From NCBI RefSeq assembly GCF_002953195.1, contig NZ_CP026377.1:558001-622000 (forward strand): a stretch of 64,000 nt of DNA, read 5' to 3'. This document shows, in pieces, positions 51,355 through 60,576 of the stretch. The position numbers were made by a program, and so were the translations under genes. Numbering within the stretch: the first letter of the stretch is position 1; every line of letters begins with the position of its first letter. Source of the stretch: Mixta gaviniae. Lineage in GTDB: Bacteria; Pseudomonadota; Gammaproteobacteria; Enterobacterales; Enterobacteriaceae. The notes under the pieces are model-generated. The model was not told the DNA's origin and searched no databases. It was given only the letters and a program-made list of their open reading frames with translations.

Positions 51355-51879
51355 GTGTTAAATAGGCTTCGCGCTCAGTGTGTTAATCAGGGACCGCGCC
51401 TGCTACGGCTGCCCATGCAGCTGACGCCGTTTGCGATGAAAAAAATTCTGCTGCAACAGCTATTAAATATGCAGTTTCGTCATGCGTTGGCGGAAGGTGA
51501 GTTAGACTTTCTGCAGGGCCGCTGGCTGGGCATTGAGATCCAGGATATCGCGTTGCGCTGGGCCGTCACGCTGGATAACGGCGCGCTGGCGATCGGCGAT
51601 CGCGATGAGGCCGATGTCTGGTTCCGCGGCAACGCCAACGATTTGCTGCTGGTGGCCGCGCGTAAAGCCGACCCGGACACGCTTTTTTTCCAGCGCCGCC
51701 TGGTTATCGAGGGAGATACCGAGCTGGGGCTGGAAGTGAAAAATCTGATGGATGCGATCGAGCTGGAACATATGCCAGCGCCGCTGCGCATTGGGTTAAT
51801 GCAGCTGGCTGACTTTGTCGAGGCCGGCCTGAACGAGGACGCGAAATCCCCAGGAGATCGCGCAGGTGTTTCATGTTAA
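51355..51879 (+). CDS. ubiT: UbiT, SCP2-domain factor for anaerobic ubiquinone synthesis
   Basis: Lipid-binding SCP2-family protein that serves the UbiUV branch as UbiJ does under oxygen. The GTG at 51355, nine bases after GAGGA, gives 174 aa, the E. coli length (MLNRLRAQ); a GTG at 51346 is too close to that site. Conserved parts include KADPDTLFFQRRLVIEGDTELGL and KNLMDAIELE. Its 3' end overlaps yhbS by seven bases. Confidence 0.94.
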   Translation: MLNRLRAQCVNQGPRLLRLPMQLTPFAMKKILLQQLLNMQFRHALAEGELDFLQGRWLGIEIQDIALRWAVTLDNGALAIGDRDEADVWFRGNANDLLLVAARKADPDTLFFQRRLVIEGDTELGLEVKNLMDAIELEHMPAPLRIGLMQLADFVEAGLNEDAKSPGDRAGVSC

Positions 51880-52382
51880 TTCGTACCGAAATAGGGGTGG
51901 ACGCCGCCGGAATCGACAGCCTGCTGCGCCGCTGCTTTCCCGGCGGAGCCGAGGCGGATCTGGTGCAGCGGCTGCGTGAAGATGGCCAGCTGACGCTGGG
52001 CGTGGTCGCCACAGATGATGAAGGACAGGTGCTGGGCTATGCGGCCTTCAGCCCGGTTACGCTGCAGGATGAAGATCGTAACTGGGTGGCGCTGGCGCCG
52101 CTGGCGGTGGATGAAAGCGTCCGCCGTCAGGGCATCGGCAAACAGCTGGTTTTCGAAGGGCTCGATACGCTGAATGAATTCGGCTATGCGGCAGTCGTGG
52201 TGCTGGGCGATCCTGCCTGGTTCGGCCGCTACGGTTTTGAGCCGGCGGCGCGCCATCAGCTGCGCTGCCCATGGCCAGGCGCGGAAGCGGCGTTCCAGGT
52301 CTATAAGCTGGCGGATGACGCCTTTGTCGAGGCGGGCGGCGAAGTGCAGTATTCAACGCACTTTAACCGCTTCGCTCGCTAA
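51873..52382 (+). CDS. yhbS: YhbS, GNAT-family acetyltransferase
   Basis: 169-aa GNAT protein with acetyl-CoA-binding motif [15 protein letters not shown] near residue 75 and a late [11 protein letters not shown] segment. The acceptor is not established from sequence. It overlaps the end of ubiT, implying coupling, and its last 20 bp overlap the convergent yhbQ. Confidence 0.93.
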   Translation: MLIRTEIGVDAAGIDSLLRRCFPGGAEADLVQRLREDGQLTLGVVATDDEGQVLGYAAFSPVTLQDEDRNWVALAPLAVDESVRRQGIGKQLVFEGLDTLNEFGYAAVVVLGDPAWFGRYGFEPAARHQLRCPWPGAEAAFQVYKLADDAFVEAGGEVQYSTHFNRFAR

Positions 52383-52665
52383 GCCACGTCGTCAGCGAGG
52401 CGGGCTGGCTGGCGACCAGCCTGAGTTTTTCCTGTCGTGTCAGCTGCTTGACCTGATACTCCAGGCGGGAAGCCATCGCCCGATCGCCCGCGTCGCAGAT
52501 CAGCAGCAATTCCAGCGGGCCTTTGCCCCGCAGCGCTTTCGCGCCGGTACCTTTCTGATGCTGCTGAAAACGGCGCGGCACGTTGTTGCTGATGCCGGTA
52601 TAAAGCAGGCCGGCGGCGGTGCGTACAATATAAAGCTGCCAGCGCGCAGCGGCGATTTCACTCAT
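52363..52665 (-). CDS. yhbQ: YhbQ, GIY-YIG domain protein
   Basis: 100-aa UPF0213-type protein consisting of a single GIY-YIG nuclease-like domain: [15 protein letters not shown], then [20 protein letters not shown] and [16 protein letters not shown]. The ATG at 52665 has AGGGTC eight bases upstream and gives the E. coli length; the frame is open to 52722. DNA-damage or nuclease roles have been proposed for the E. coli protein, but none can be read from sequence. Confidence 0.92.
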   Translation of the reverse strand: MSEIAAARWQLYIVRTAAGLLYTGISNNVPRRFQQHQKGTGAKALRGKGPLELLLICDAGDRAMASRLEYQVKQLTRQEKLRLVASQPASLTTWLSERSG

Positions 52666-52699
52666 GTTCATGACCCTGGTGGTGGAGCGCGCATTGTAG

Positions 52700-53185
<486 letters not shown>

Positions 53186-53199
53186 GGCGCGGCGGGATA

Positions 53200-53223
53200 C
53201 TGTGCGGCGCGCTGGCCGCACAG
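53200..53223. terminator. Hairpin between convergent yhbP and yhbO
   Basis: CTGTGCGGC/GCCGCACAG is a perfect nine-base stem with a six-base loop in the 48-bp gap. It lacks a T-run in either direction, so intrinsic termination would be weak. Confidence 0.4.
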
Positions 53224-53233
53224 CAGAAGGCGC

Positions 53234-53755
53234 TTAGCTCATATTGAGAATGCGCAGGGATTCCTGATTAAAGGCGGGCAGATCGTCCGGCGTCCGGCTG
53301 GTCACCAGCTTATCGTTGTCCACCACCACTTCTTTATCGTAAAAATCCGCCCCGGCGTTTTTCAAATCGATGGCAATCGCTTTGACGCAGGTCATCTTGC
53401 GCCCGCGCACGCCGTTCGCGCTGATCAGCAGCTGCGGCCCGTGGCAGATGGCGAAGATCGGCTTGCCGCTGGCGACAAACTCTTTGGTGAAATTAACGAA
53501 GCGATCATCGCCGCGCAGGCTATCGGGTGAATGACCGCCTGGCAGCAGCAACGCGTCAAACTCCGCCGGGCTGACGTGATCGATAGCTTTATCTATTTTT
53601 ACCTGAGCCTTTCCCTGCTTGCCCGTTACCGTTTTACCGGCTTCCATTTCGATGGTCACAACTTCATGGCCCGCTTTGGTATAGGCTTCTGCAGGGGAGG
53701 TAAATTCAGAGTCTTCAAATTCATCGGTAATCAGCACCGCTATTTTCTTGCTCAT
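53234..53755 (-). CDS. yhbO: YhbO, DJ-1/PfpI family stress protein (deglycase 2)
   Basis: 173-aa DJ-1/PfpI protein with nucleophile Cys104 and His105 in FAICHGPQLLISANG, and the acidic partner in DEFEDSEFTSPAEA. The E. coli protein protects against oxidative, heat and acid stress; its reported protein deglycase activity is debated and methylglyoxal conversion may be the true reaction. Own start with an AGGAGG-like site (53760-53765 on the minus strand). Confidence 0.95.
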   Translation of the reverse strand: MSKKIAVLITDEFEDSEFTSPAEAYTKAGHEVVTIEMEAGKTVTGKQGKAQVKIDKAIDHVSPAEFDALLLPGGHSPDSLRGDDRFVNFTKEFVASGKPIFAICHGPQLLISANGVRGRKMTCVKAIAIDLKNAGADFYDKEVVVDNDKLVTSRTPDDLPAFNQESLRILNMS

Positions 53756-53900
53756 CGTTATCCTCCTGTATATGTGGAACGACTGGTTAAGCCTGGTTGA
53801 GTATGCTGAAAAATCAAATCCTCGCCGGCGACATCTCTGCTAATCTCAGCTTCAGCAGCCTGCTGTGCCTTAGCGCAGCGCGCGTCGAACAGGAGAAAAA

Positions 53901-54533
53901 ATGAGTCGGATATTGTTAACCGGCGCCAGCGGTCTGGTCGGTAGCCACCTGTTGCGCATGCTGATCGCGGAGCCGCGCGTCAGCGAAATCGTGGCGCCCA
54001 CGCGTCGGCCGCTGCCGCCGATGCCAAAGGTCATCAACCTGGTCGAAGAGGATCTGACCGACGCGCTGCGCCCGCTGCAGCTGCCGGTCGATATTGTCTT
54101 CTGCTGTCTCGGCACCACGCGCAAACAGGCGGGCAGCAAAGCGGCCTTTGTGCATGTCGACTATACGCTGGTGGTGGACAGCGCCATCGCCGGGCAGCGA
54201 CTGGGCGCAAAACATATGCTGGCGGTCAGCGCACACGGCGCCGGCGTTCGCTCACTGTTTTTTTACCGGCGGGTAAAAGGCGAAATGGAGCGGGCCCTGC
54301 AGCAGCAAAACTGGCCGCGCCTGACGCTGATCCGTCCTTCTCTGCTGTTGGGCGATCGGCTGCAGCCGCGCCCCGGAGAGGACTTTCTCGCGCCGCTGTT
54401 TAGGCTACTGCCGGGCAACTGGCGCGCGGTCGCGGCGAAAGATGTCGCCGGCGCGCTGATGCGCGAAGCCTTTTCCCCGGCGCGCCGCGAGATAAATGTG
54501 ATTGAATCGGCGGAGATTATTCGCGGCCGCTAA
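53901..54533 (+). CDS. yraR: YraR, NAD(P)-binding Rossmann-fold protein
   Basis: 210-aa atypical short-chain-dehydrogenase-like protein with dinucleotide loop [12 protein letters not shown] at residue 7 onward, a central [11 protein letters not shown], and YxxxK-like YRRVKGEME. Substrate is unknown. AGGAGAAAAA precedes the ATG at nine bases. It is followed by yraQ in the same direction, as in E. coli. Confidence 0.93.
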   Translation: MSRILLTGASGLVGSHLLRMLIAEPRVSEIVAPTRRPLPPMPKVINLVEEDLTDALRPLQLPVDIVFCCLGTTRKQAGSKAAFVHVDYTLVVDSAIAGQRLGAKHMLAVSAHGAGVRSLFFYRRVKGEMERALQQQNWPRLTLIRPSLLLGDRLQPRPGEDFLAPLFRLLPGNWRAVAAKDVAGALMREAFSPARREINVIESAEIIRGR

Positions 54534-54650
54534 CCAAATGATGAGAAAAAAACCAACCTGTATCAATTTCTTTCTCGCCAGGCCGATATAGTATTCACCA
54601 CTTTCGGCGGCCCAGGCCGCTACGTTATTCAGGTTGAATACGGGTTCATC

Positions 54651-55688
54651 ATGTCGCAAATCTCTTCTTCATTATCCGCCGCGCCCGCCGTGCGCTGGTG
54701 GAAGCCGCTTCTGTTTCTCGCCGTGGTGGTAGTGGGTCTCTGGTGGGTGAAATGGCAGCCCTACTATTTTAAGGCGCTGCTCGCCTCTGAAACGCACACG
54801 CTTGGTCGCTCCCTGTTGGCGGATCAGTCGCCTCATCCGTTGCAGGCGGCCTGGCAATATGCGCAAACCTATTTTCTTGCCGTCTGGAAAGCGGCAGTGC
54901 TGGGGATGATCCTCGGCTCGCTGGTGCAGGTGCTGATCCCGCGCCGCTGGCTGGTTTCCCGCCTGGGGCCGGGGCGCGTCTTTGGACCGCTGCTGGCCGC
55001 GCTCCTTTCGTTACCCGGCATGATGTGTACCTGCTGCGCAGCGCCGGTGGCGGCGGGCATGCGCAAGTGCAACGTCTCAGTCGGCAGCGCGCTGGCCTTC
55101 TGGTTGGGCAACCCGCTGCTCAATCCCGCCACGCTGGTATTTATGGGCTTCGTTCTCGGCTGGCAGTTCACCGCCGTTCGCCTGTTTGTGGGGCTGGTCG
55201 CCGTGCTGGGCGTCGCCTTTGCCGTACGGAAATGGGCGCCGGAAAGCACGCCGCAGCAGCTGCCCGATCTGCCGCCGGATGCACGGCCGTTTCTGCAGCG
55301 CTGGGCGGCATCGCTCTGGACGCTGTTCTGGCAAACGGTGCCGGTCTATCTGCTGGCGGTAGTGGCGCTGGGTGCTGCGCAGGTATGGCTGTTTCCGCAT
55401 ACCGAAGGGGCGGTTGGCGATTCGCTGTGGTGGGTAGTGGCGATGGCCGTTGCCGGCGCGCTGTTTGTTATTCCTACTGCGGCGGAGATCCCGATTGTAC
55501 AGGCGATGATGCAGGCGGGCATGGGCGTAGCCCCAGGGCTGGCGCTGCTGATTACGCTGCCGGCGTTAAGCGTGCCGTCGCTGCTGATGCTGCGCGGCGT
55601 CTTTCCCGCCCGCATCCTCTGGCTGACGCTGGGGCTGATTATTCTGTGCGGCACGCTCACCGGCACGCTGGCGCTGATGTGGATCTGA
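54651..55688 (+). CDS. yraQ: YraQ, DUF318-family permease
   Basis: 345-aa inner-membrane protein with about eight helices. The conserved cysteine-rich motif MMCTCCAAPVAAGMRKC near residues 123-140 lies between helices, with GNPLLNPATLVFMGFVLGW following. Members are annotated as putative permeases, sometimes linked to metal or redox-active substrates, but no substrate is proven. It ends one base before the convergent nrdG stop; this is where E. coli synteny breaks. Confidence 0.92.
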   Translation: MSQISSSLSAAPAVRWWKPLLFLAVVVVGLWWVKWQPYYFKALLASETHTLGRSLLADQSPHPLQAAWQYAQTYFLAVWKAAVLGMILGSLVQVLIPRRWLVSRLGPGRVFGPLLAALLSLPGMMCTCCAAPVAAGMRKCNVSVGSALAFWLGNPLLNPATLVFMGFVLGWQFTAVRLFVGLVAVLGVAFAVRKWAPESTPQQLPDLPPDARPFLQRWAASLWTLFWQTVPVYLLAVVALGAAQVWLFPHTEGAVGDSLWWVVAMAVAGALFVIPTAAEIPIVQAMMQAGMGVAPGLALLITLPALSVPSLLMLRGVFPARILWLTLGLIILCGTLTGTLALMWI

Positions 55689-55689
55689 T

Positions 55690-56154
55690 TCAGCGCAGAA
55701 AGTGGATCACCTGGTTGCTGCTGCCGCGCCACACCAGCGCGGGGTCTTTCAGGGCCTGGATAAACTTACCGTCCACCAGCGCATCCAGTTCAGCGACCAC
55801 CTCACGCTGCGCGGCGCTCAGCTCCGCCAGCCTATAGCCGGTCCACATCCAGATATCCTTGCCGGGGCAGTCGCGGCGTACGCGGCGCACCAGCCGCAGC
55901 ACATCCGGCACGTTGGCCGGATGCAGCGGATCGCCGCCGGAAAGCGAAAGCCCCTGACGCGGAATGCGGCGATCATTCAGATCGCCGATAAGCCGCTCTT
56001 CCATTTCAAGAGTAAAAGGTACGCCGGAATTAAGTCGCCAGGTGCGCTGGTTATAGCAGCCGGGGCACTGATGCTCACAGCCGGCAACAAACAGCGTACA
56101 GCGGGTGCCAGGACCGTTTACCACGTCGACCGGATAGTACTGGTGGATGTTCAC
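55690..56154 (-). CDS. nrdG: NrdG, activase of the anaerobic ribonucleotide reductase
   Basis: Radical-SAM enzyme that installs the glycyl radical on NrdD. It is 154 aa. The cluster-binding CxxxCxxC is Cys26-Cys30-Cys33 in AGCEHQCPGCYN, and the GGE-like SGGDPLHP segment follows. Its ATG overlaps the nrdD stop by four bases, so the two are translationally coupled. Confidence 0.97.
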   Translation of the reverse strand: MNIHQYYPVDVVNGPGTRCTLFVAGCEHQCPGCYNQRTWRLNSGVPFTLEMEERLIGDLNDRRIPRQGLSLSGGDPLHPANVPDVLRLVRRVRRDCPGKDIWMWTGYRLAELSAAQREVVAELDALVDGKFIQALKDPALVWRGSSNQVIHFLR

Positions 56155-58274
56155 AGATGTTTAACCCGCCGTTTTACCTCTTCCTGTTTCCCGGCGTTGA
56201 AAGGCCGCGCATCCGGGCTGCCGAGATAGCCGCATACCCGGCGCGTTACCGAAACGCGCGCCGGGTCGTGATTGCCGCAGGCGGGGCAGGTAAAGCCCTT
56301 GCTGGTGCAGTCGAACTCGCCGGTAAAGCCGCATTCGTAACACTCGTCGATCGGCGTATTGGTGCCGTAATAGGGCACGCGGTCGTAGCTGTAATCCCAG
56401 ACATCCTCCAGCGCTTTCAGGTTGTGCTGCAGATTGGGGTATTCGCCGTAGCAGATAAAGCCGCCGTTAGCGATTGCCGGGTAGACTGCCTCGAAATCGA
56501 GCTTGTCGTACGGGTTGACCTTTTTCTCTACGTCGAGATGGAAACTGTTGGTGTAGTAGCCTTTATCGGTCACCCCTTTGACCTGACCGAACTCGGCGGC
56601 ATCCAGACGGCAGAAGCGATCGCAGAGGTTTTCGCTGGGCGTGCTGTAAAGGCTGAAGCCGTAGCCGGTCTCCTCTTTCCACGCGTCCACCGCCTCGCGC
56701 ATGCGGGTCACAATAGCGATCGCCTTCGCGCGCAGCGCCTCGTCGTCATAGAGATGCGTTTCGCCGCCGCTCAGGGCGTTGATGGTTTCATGCAGGCCGA
56801 TATAGCCCAGCGAGACAGAGGCGCGGCCGTGACGGAAGATCTCCGCCACGTTGTCGTCCGGCTTGAGCCGCACGCCGCAGGCGCCTTCCATATAGAGGAT
56901 CGGCGCCACGCGCGCTTTGGTATGCTCCAGGCGCGCGATCCGCGTCATTAGCGCTTTCTTCGCGATCTGCAAGCGTTCATCCAGCAGCTGCCAGAAGCGC
57001 GCCTCATCGCCGCGCGCCTCCAGCGCGATGCGCGGCAGGTTCAGGCTGATGACGCCAAGGTTGTTGCGCCCGTCATGCACCTGCTCGCCATTCTCTTCCC
57101 AGACGCCGAGGAAACTGCGGCAGCCCATCGGCGTTTTAAAGGAGCCGGTGACGCTGACCACGCGGTCGTAGTTGAGGATGTCGGGATACATGCGCTTGCT
57201 GGCGCACTCCAGTGCCAGCTGCTTAATATCGTAGTTCACATCGCCGGGACGGCGGTTCAGCCCCTCGCGAATGGCGAAAACCAGCTTGGGGAAAACGGCG
57301 GTTTTGCGATTTTTGCCCAGCCCGGCGATGCGGTTGCGCAGGATCGATTGCTGGATCAGGCGCGCCGCCCAGCTGGTGCCAAGACCGAAGCCAAAGGTGA
57401 CGAACGGCGTCTGGCCGTTAGCGGTATGCAGCGTATTAACTTCATACTCCAGCGACTGAAAAGCGTCGAAGCACTCTTTCTCGGTGCGTTGGCGCGCATA
57501 GCGCTCGCTGTCGGCAATCTGCCACTCCTGCGCTACCGCCAGATGTTTCTGGTAACTCGCTTCGACGAACGGCGCCAGGATCTCATCGATACGGTTAATG
57601 GTGGTGCCGCCGTAAATGTGGCTGGCCACCTGCGCGATAATCTGCGCCGTCACGGCGGTCGCGGTGGCGATCGATTTCGGCGGCTCAATTTCCGCATTGC
57701 CCATCTTAAAGCCGTTGGTCAGCATCCCTTTCAGATCGATAAGCATGCAGTTAAACATCGGGAAGAAGGGTGCATAGTCGAGATCGTGATAGTGGATCTC
57801 GCCGCGCTGGTGGGCGCGCACTACATCGCGCGGCAGCATATACTGCTGGGCGTAATGTTTCGCCACGATACCCGCCAGCAAGTCGCGTTGGGTGGGGATG
57901 ACCTTGCTGTCTTTGTTGGCGTTTTCATGCAGCAGGGCGGGATCGCTTTGCTCCACCAGACCGCGAATCGCTTTGCTCAGCTTACCGCGCTGTTCGCGCG
58001 CCAGATCTCGGTCATGCCGGTACTCAATATATTGCCGCGCCAGCTGCGGGTAGCGTCCCGCCATCAGCAGATCTTCCACCGCCTGCTGGATCTCATGAAT
58101 ATCCACCCGATCGCGGCTGCAGATCTGTTCGCTTACCTGCCGCGCGACCGTCTCGCACCAGGCGTCATCCTCAACCTGAGCGGCGCGCGCCGCGGCGCGA
58201 ATGGCCTCAGCGATGCGCTGTTGATCAAAGGCTACCTGACAGCCGTCCCGTTTTATCACCGTCGTTGTCACCAC
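56151..58274 (-). CDS. nrdD: NrdD, class III anaerobic ribonucleoside-triphosphate reductase
   Basis: Oxygen-sensitive glycyl-radical enzyme that makes dNTPs under anaerobiosis. It is 707 aa. The N-terminal ATP-cone (about 1-95) controls activity. The C-terminal zinc site is the pair of CxxC motifs in CYECGFTGEF and FTCPACG. The radical glycine is Gly682 in RRVCGYLGSPDARPFN, six bases of codons into that conserved motif. The upstream region holds an FNR site and two NrdR boxes. Confidence 0.97.
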   Translation of the reverse strand: MVTTTVIKRDGCQVAFDQQRIAEAIRAAARAAQVEDDAWCETVARQVSEQICSRDRVDIHEIQQAVEDLLMAGRYPQLARQYIEYRHDRDLAREQRGKLSKAIRGLVEQSDPALLHENANKDSKVIPTQRDLLAGIVAKHYAQQYMLPRDVVRAHQRGEIHYHDLDYAPFFPMFNCMLIDLKGMLTNGFKMGNAEIEPPKSIATATAVTAQIIAQVASHIYGGTTINRIDEILAPFVEASYQKHLAVAQEWQIADSERYARQRTEKECFDAFQSLEYEVNTLHTANGQTPFVTFGFGLGTSWAARLIQQSILRNRIAGLGKNRKTAVFPKLVFAIREGLNRRPGDVNYDIKQLALECASKRMYPDILNYDRVVSVTGSFKTPMGCRSFLGVWEENGEQVHDGRNNLGVISLNLPRIALEARGDEARFWQLLDERLQIAKKALMTRIARLEHTKARVAPILYMEGACGVRLKPDDNVAEIFRHGRASVSLGYIGLHETINALSGGETHLYDDEALRAKAIAIVTRMREAVDAWKEETGYGFSLYSTPSENLCDRFCRLDAAEFGQVKGVTDKGYYTNSFHLDVEKKVNPYDKLDFEAVYPAIANGGFICYGEYPNLQHNLKALEDVWDYSYDRVPYYGTNTPIDECYECGFTGEFDCTSKGFTCPACGNHDPARVSVTRRVCGYLGSPDARPFNAGKQEEVKRRVKHL

Positions 58275-58292
58275 CGATCTCCTTCGACGTCA

Positions 58293-58308
58293 TTACTATA
58301 TGTGGGTT
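58293..58308. promoter_or_regulatory. NrdR box, nrdD-proximal
   Basis: TTACTATATGTGGGTT resembles the NrdR consensus ACACWATATATWGTGT around the CTATAT core. It begins 19 bp upstream of the nrdD start, exactly 32 bp from the second box. Paired boxes about three helical turns apart are the usual NrdR arrangement. Confidence 0.65.
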
Positions 58309-58324
58309 AGGTGGTGAATAGTAA

Positions 58325-58340
58325 ACGCTATATATGGTGT
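58325..58340. promoter_or_regulatory. NrdR box, nrdD-distal
   Basis: ACGCTATATATGGTGT matches the NrdR consensus at 14 of 16 positions. Repression by ATP/dATP-loaded NrdR would couple nrdDG expression to the nucleotide pool. Confidence 0.8.
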
Positions 58341-58366
58341 TTTCGCCCTATTTAACCGTGTTTTTA

Positions 58367-58380
58367 TTGATGCAGAACAA
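58367..58380. promoter_or_regulatory. FNR site upstream of nrdDG
   Basis: TTGATGCAGAACAA differs from the FNR consensus TTGATNNNNATCAA at one of ten defined positions. Its centre is 99 bp upstream of the nrdD ATG, a suitable distance for anaerobic activation as known for E. coli nrdDG. Confidence 0.8.
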
Positions 58381-58516
58381 AGATCGCTGAAGGCGGTTGA
58401 AAAGTTAAACGACAGGGGCAAAGCGGAGAAAGATCCACCGTTTCCGGTGCGGAAAAGCGGCAAAGCGCAAGAGGCCGGCTCAGGCGCGCCAGCCTGCCGG
58501 CGGGCGGGCAGAGAGG

Positions 58517-58548
58517 AAAAAGCGGCGCCCGTTATCCGGTGCGCCGCT
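58517..58548 (-). terminator. Terminator of treC
   Basis: On the minus strand AGCGGCGC...GCGCCGCT is followed by T5, five bases after the treC stop. A second hairpin (58474-58501) lies beyond it, with no other gene in the 280-bp treC-nrdD gap. Confidence 0.8.
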
Positions 58549-58553
58549 CAGGT

Positions 58554-60221
58554 TTAGTGGTTTTTCTTCTGGTACCACCAGACAGCTTCCCAGGGACGCA
58601 ACATCATTTCCCCCGGCTCCGCTTTAGCGTCAGGGTAGTTGCTCATCAGCACTTCCCAGCTGTCGCCGAACGGCTCTTCCGGATGCCACGTTTGCGCCTC
58701 GCGGCTGAAGTTGGCGATGACCACCAGCGTTTCGCCCTCATACTGACGACGGTAGCACCACAGGTAAGGGTGCGTCGGCAGCAGGTCGAGATAGTCGCCC
58801 CACGTCAGGATTAAATAGCGCTTACGCAGCTGAATCAACTTCTGATAGGCGTAGAAAATCGAATCAGGGTCGGCCACCGCCGCTTCTGCGTTGATGGTTT
58901 CGTAGTTGCGGCTCATGCCGATCCAGGGCGTGCCGACGGTAAAGCCGGCATTTTCGCTGGCGTCCCACTGCATCGGCGTACGGCCGTTATCGCGTGACTT
59001 GCTGGCAAGGATCTCCAGCAGGTTTTCACTGTCGCGGCCCTGCGCGCGCAGTTCGGCATACATATTGTGACTTTCGATATCGCGATAGTCGATGATACGG
59101 GTGAAGCCAGGGTTGGTCATGCCCAACTCCTCGCCCTGGAAGATATAGGGCGTGCCCTGCATACCGTGCAGCACCATCGCCAGCATCTTCGCCGACTGTA
59201 CGCGATATTCGCCGTCATCGCCCCAGCGCGACACCACGCGCGGCTGGTCGTGGTTACACCAGAACAACGCGTTCCAGGCCCGGTTATGCATGCCCTGCTG
59301 CCAGTGGGTGAAGATCTTCTTCTGCGCCACCAGATCCAGCGGCGTTAGCGTCCATTTCTGACCGTTCCAGAAATCAACCTCGACATGGTCGAAGCTGAAC
59401 ACCATCGACAGCTCGTCGCCTTCCAGCGAGCCGTACTGCTGGCAATGCTCCAGCGTGGCGGAGGACATCTCGCCCACGGTCACCAGCTCGCGCGGACGGA
59501 ACACGTCGCGGCTCATCTCGCGCATATATTCATGAATGCGCGGGCCGTCGGTATAGAGACGCAGGCCGTCGCCGTCGGGATCGTCAGGGAAATCCTGATG
59601 TTTGGAGACCAGGTTCACCACGTCGAGACGCAGCCCGTCGATACCGCGGTCGGCCCAGAAGTTGACGATCTGCTTCAGCTCGGCGCGCACATTATCGTTT
59701 TCCCAGTTCAGGTCCGCCTGCTCCGGTGCCCACAAGTGCATATAGTACTGATTGCTCTCCGGATGCCAGCGCCAGGCAGATCCGCCGAACTTTGACTTCC
59801 AGTTATTCGGCGGCTCGGTCGGCGTGCCGTCGCGCCAGATATAGTAGTCGCGATAGGGGCTTTCCGGATTCAGTGATTCATGAAACCAGTGGTGCTGTGT
59901 CGAAGAGTGGTTAAACACCATATCAAGGATAACGCGCAGCCCGCGCTTGTGCGCCTGTTCGACCAGATGGTCGAAATCGCTCATCGTGCCGTAAGCGGGA
60001 TCGATGGCGGTGTAGTTCGCCACGTCGTAGCCGTTATCCACCTGCGGTGAAATATAAAAAGGCGTGAGCCAGAGCGCATCCACGCCCAGCATTTTCAGAT
60101 AGTCCAGACGCTGAATCACACCGGCCAGGTCGCCTGTGCCACTACCGGTCGTATCCTGAAAGCTCTTGGGATAGATTTGATAAATGACGCCGTTCTGCCA
60201 CCATGGTGGAGTTTTATTCAT
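58554..60221 (-). CDS. treC: TreC, trehalose-6-phosphate hydrolase
   Basis: Cytoplasmic GH13 enzyme that splits imported trehalose 6-phosphate into glucose and glucose 6-phosphate. It is 555 aa. Catalytic regions of the family are DGLRLDVVNLVS (nucleophile Asp), TVGEMSSATLEHC (acid/base Glu) and WCNHDQPRVVSRWG (transition-state Asp). It is very close to E. coli TreC throughout. In E. coli treC follows treB, the trehalose PTS transporter, and treR; here neither is upstream, so substrate uptake must be encoded elsewhere, if at all. Confidence 0.94.
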   Translation of the reverse strand: MNKTPPWWQNGVIYQIYPKSFQDTTGSGTGDLAGVIQRLDYLKMLGVDALWLTPFYISPQVDNGYDVANYTAIDPAYGTMSDFDHLVEQAHKRGLRVILDMVFNHSSTQHHWFHESLNPESPYRDYYIWRDGTPTEPPNNWKSKFGGSAWRWHPESNQYYMHLWAPEQADLNWENDNVRAELKQIVNFWADRGIDGLRLDVVNLVSKHQDFPDDPDGDGLRLYTDGPRIHEYMREMSRDVFRPRELVTVGEMSSATLEHCQQYGSLEGDELSMVFSFDHVEVDFWNGQKWTLTPLDLVAQKKIFTHWQQGMHNRAWNALFWCNHDQPRVVSRWGDDGEYRVQSAKMLAMVLHGMQGTPYIFQGEELGMTNPGFTRIIDYRDIESHNMYAELRAQGRDSENLLEILASKSRDNGRTPMQWDASENAGFTVGTPWIGMSRNYETINAEAAVADPDSIFYAYQKLIQLRKRYLILTWGDYLDLLPTHPYLWCYRRQYEGETLVVIANFSREAQTWHPEEPFGDSWEVLMSNYPDAKAEPGEMMLRPWEAVWWYQKKNH

Positions 60222-60576
60222 TGCTCAATCCTGATTGCTTATCGGGGCGCAAATGCCCGCCCATTTTATAGAGAGTGTCTTCATTTTCACACTCAATAAG
60301 GTTAGCTACTCCTTGCGAATCCGAAACGTTTAACGTGACGGAATTCACTGAAAACCGCAGTTTTCCCTAAAAAACGGAGCGGCGGCATCGCCGTCACAGC
60401 GCGGTTTCCATTATCTTCGCTTTTTAAAGCAGATTGGGTAAATCTGTTTTGACGGATGTTGCAAAAATTTACTGCGCCGCCGGTTTTGCCCCGGCGTCAG
60501 CTTGCCCGCTGCGGTGAAATGTGATTTATGGAATTTTTGCACGGTTTCCGATCCGCCATGTTAAAAGGACCTCGCC
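60222..60576. other. Divergent control region of treC and the hexosaminidase gene
   Basis: 355 bp without a gene. On the treC side lie a dyad GAGTGT/ACACTC (60273-60294) and, further out, the LacI-family-like operator at 60322-60333. On the other side an AAAAGGACC ribosome-binding site precedes the hexosaminidase ATG. No treB or treR remnant was recognised. Confidence 0.5.
60322..60333. promoter_or_regulatory. LacI-family-type operator (Cra or TreR candidate) upstream of treC
   Basis: CGAAACGTTTAA is a near-palindrome centred on the CG that marks LacI/GalR-family operators and resembles the Cra core TGAAACGTTTCA at 10 of 12 bases. It lies about 100 bp upstream of treC. TreR in E. coli belongs to the same repressor family, so either regulator is possible. 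Confidence 0.45.
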
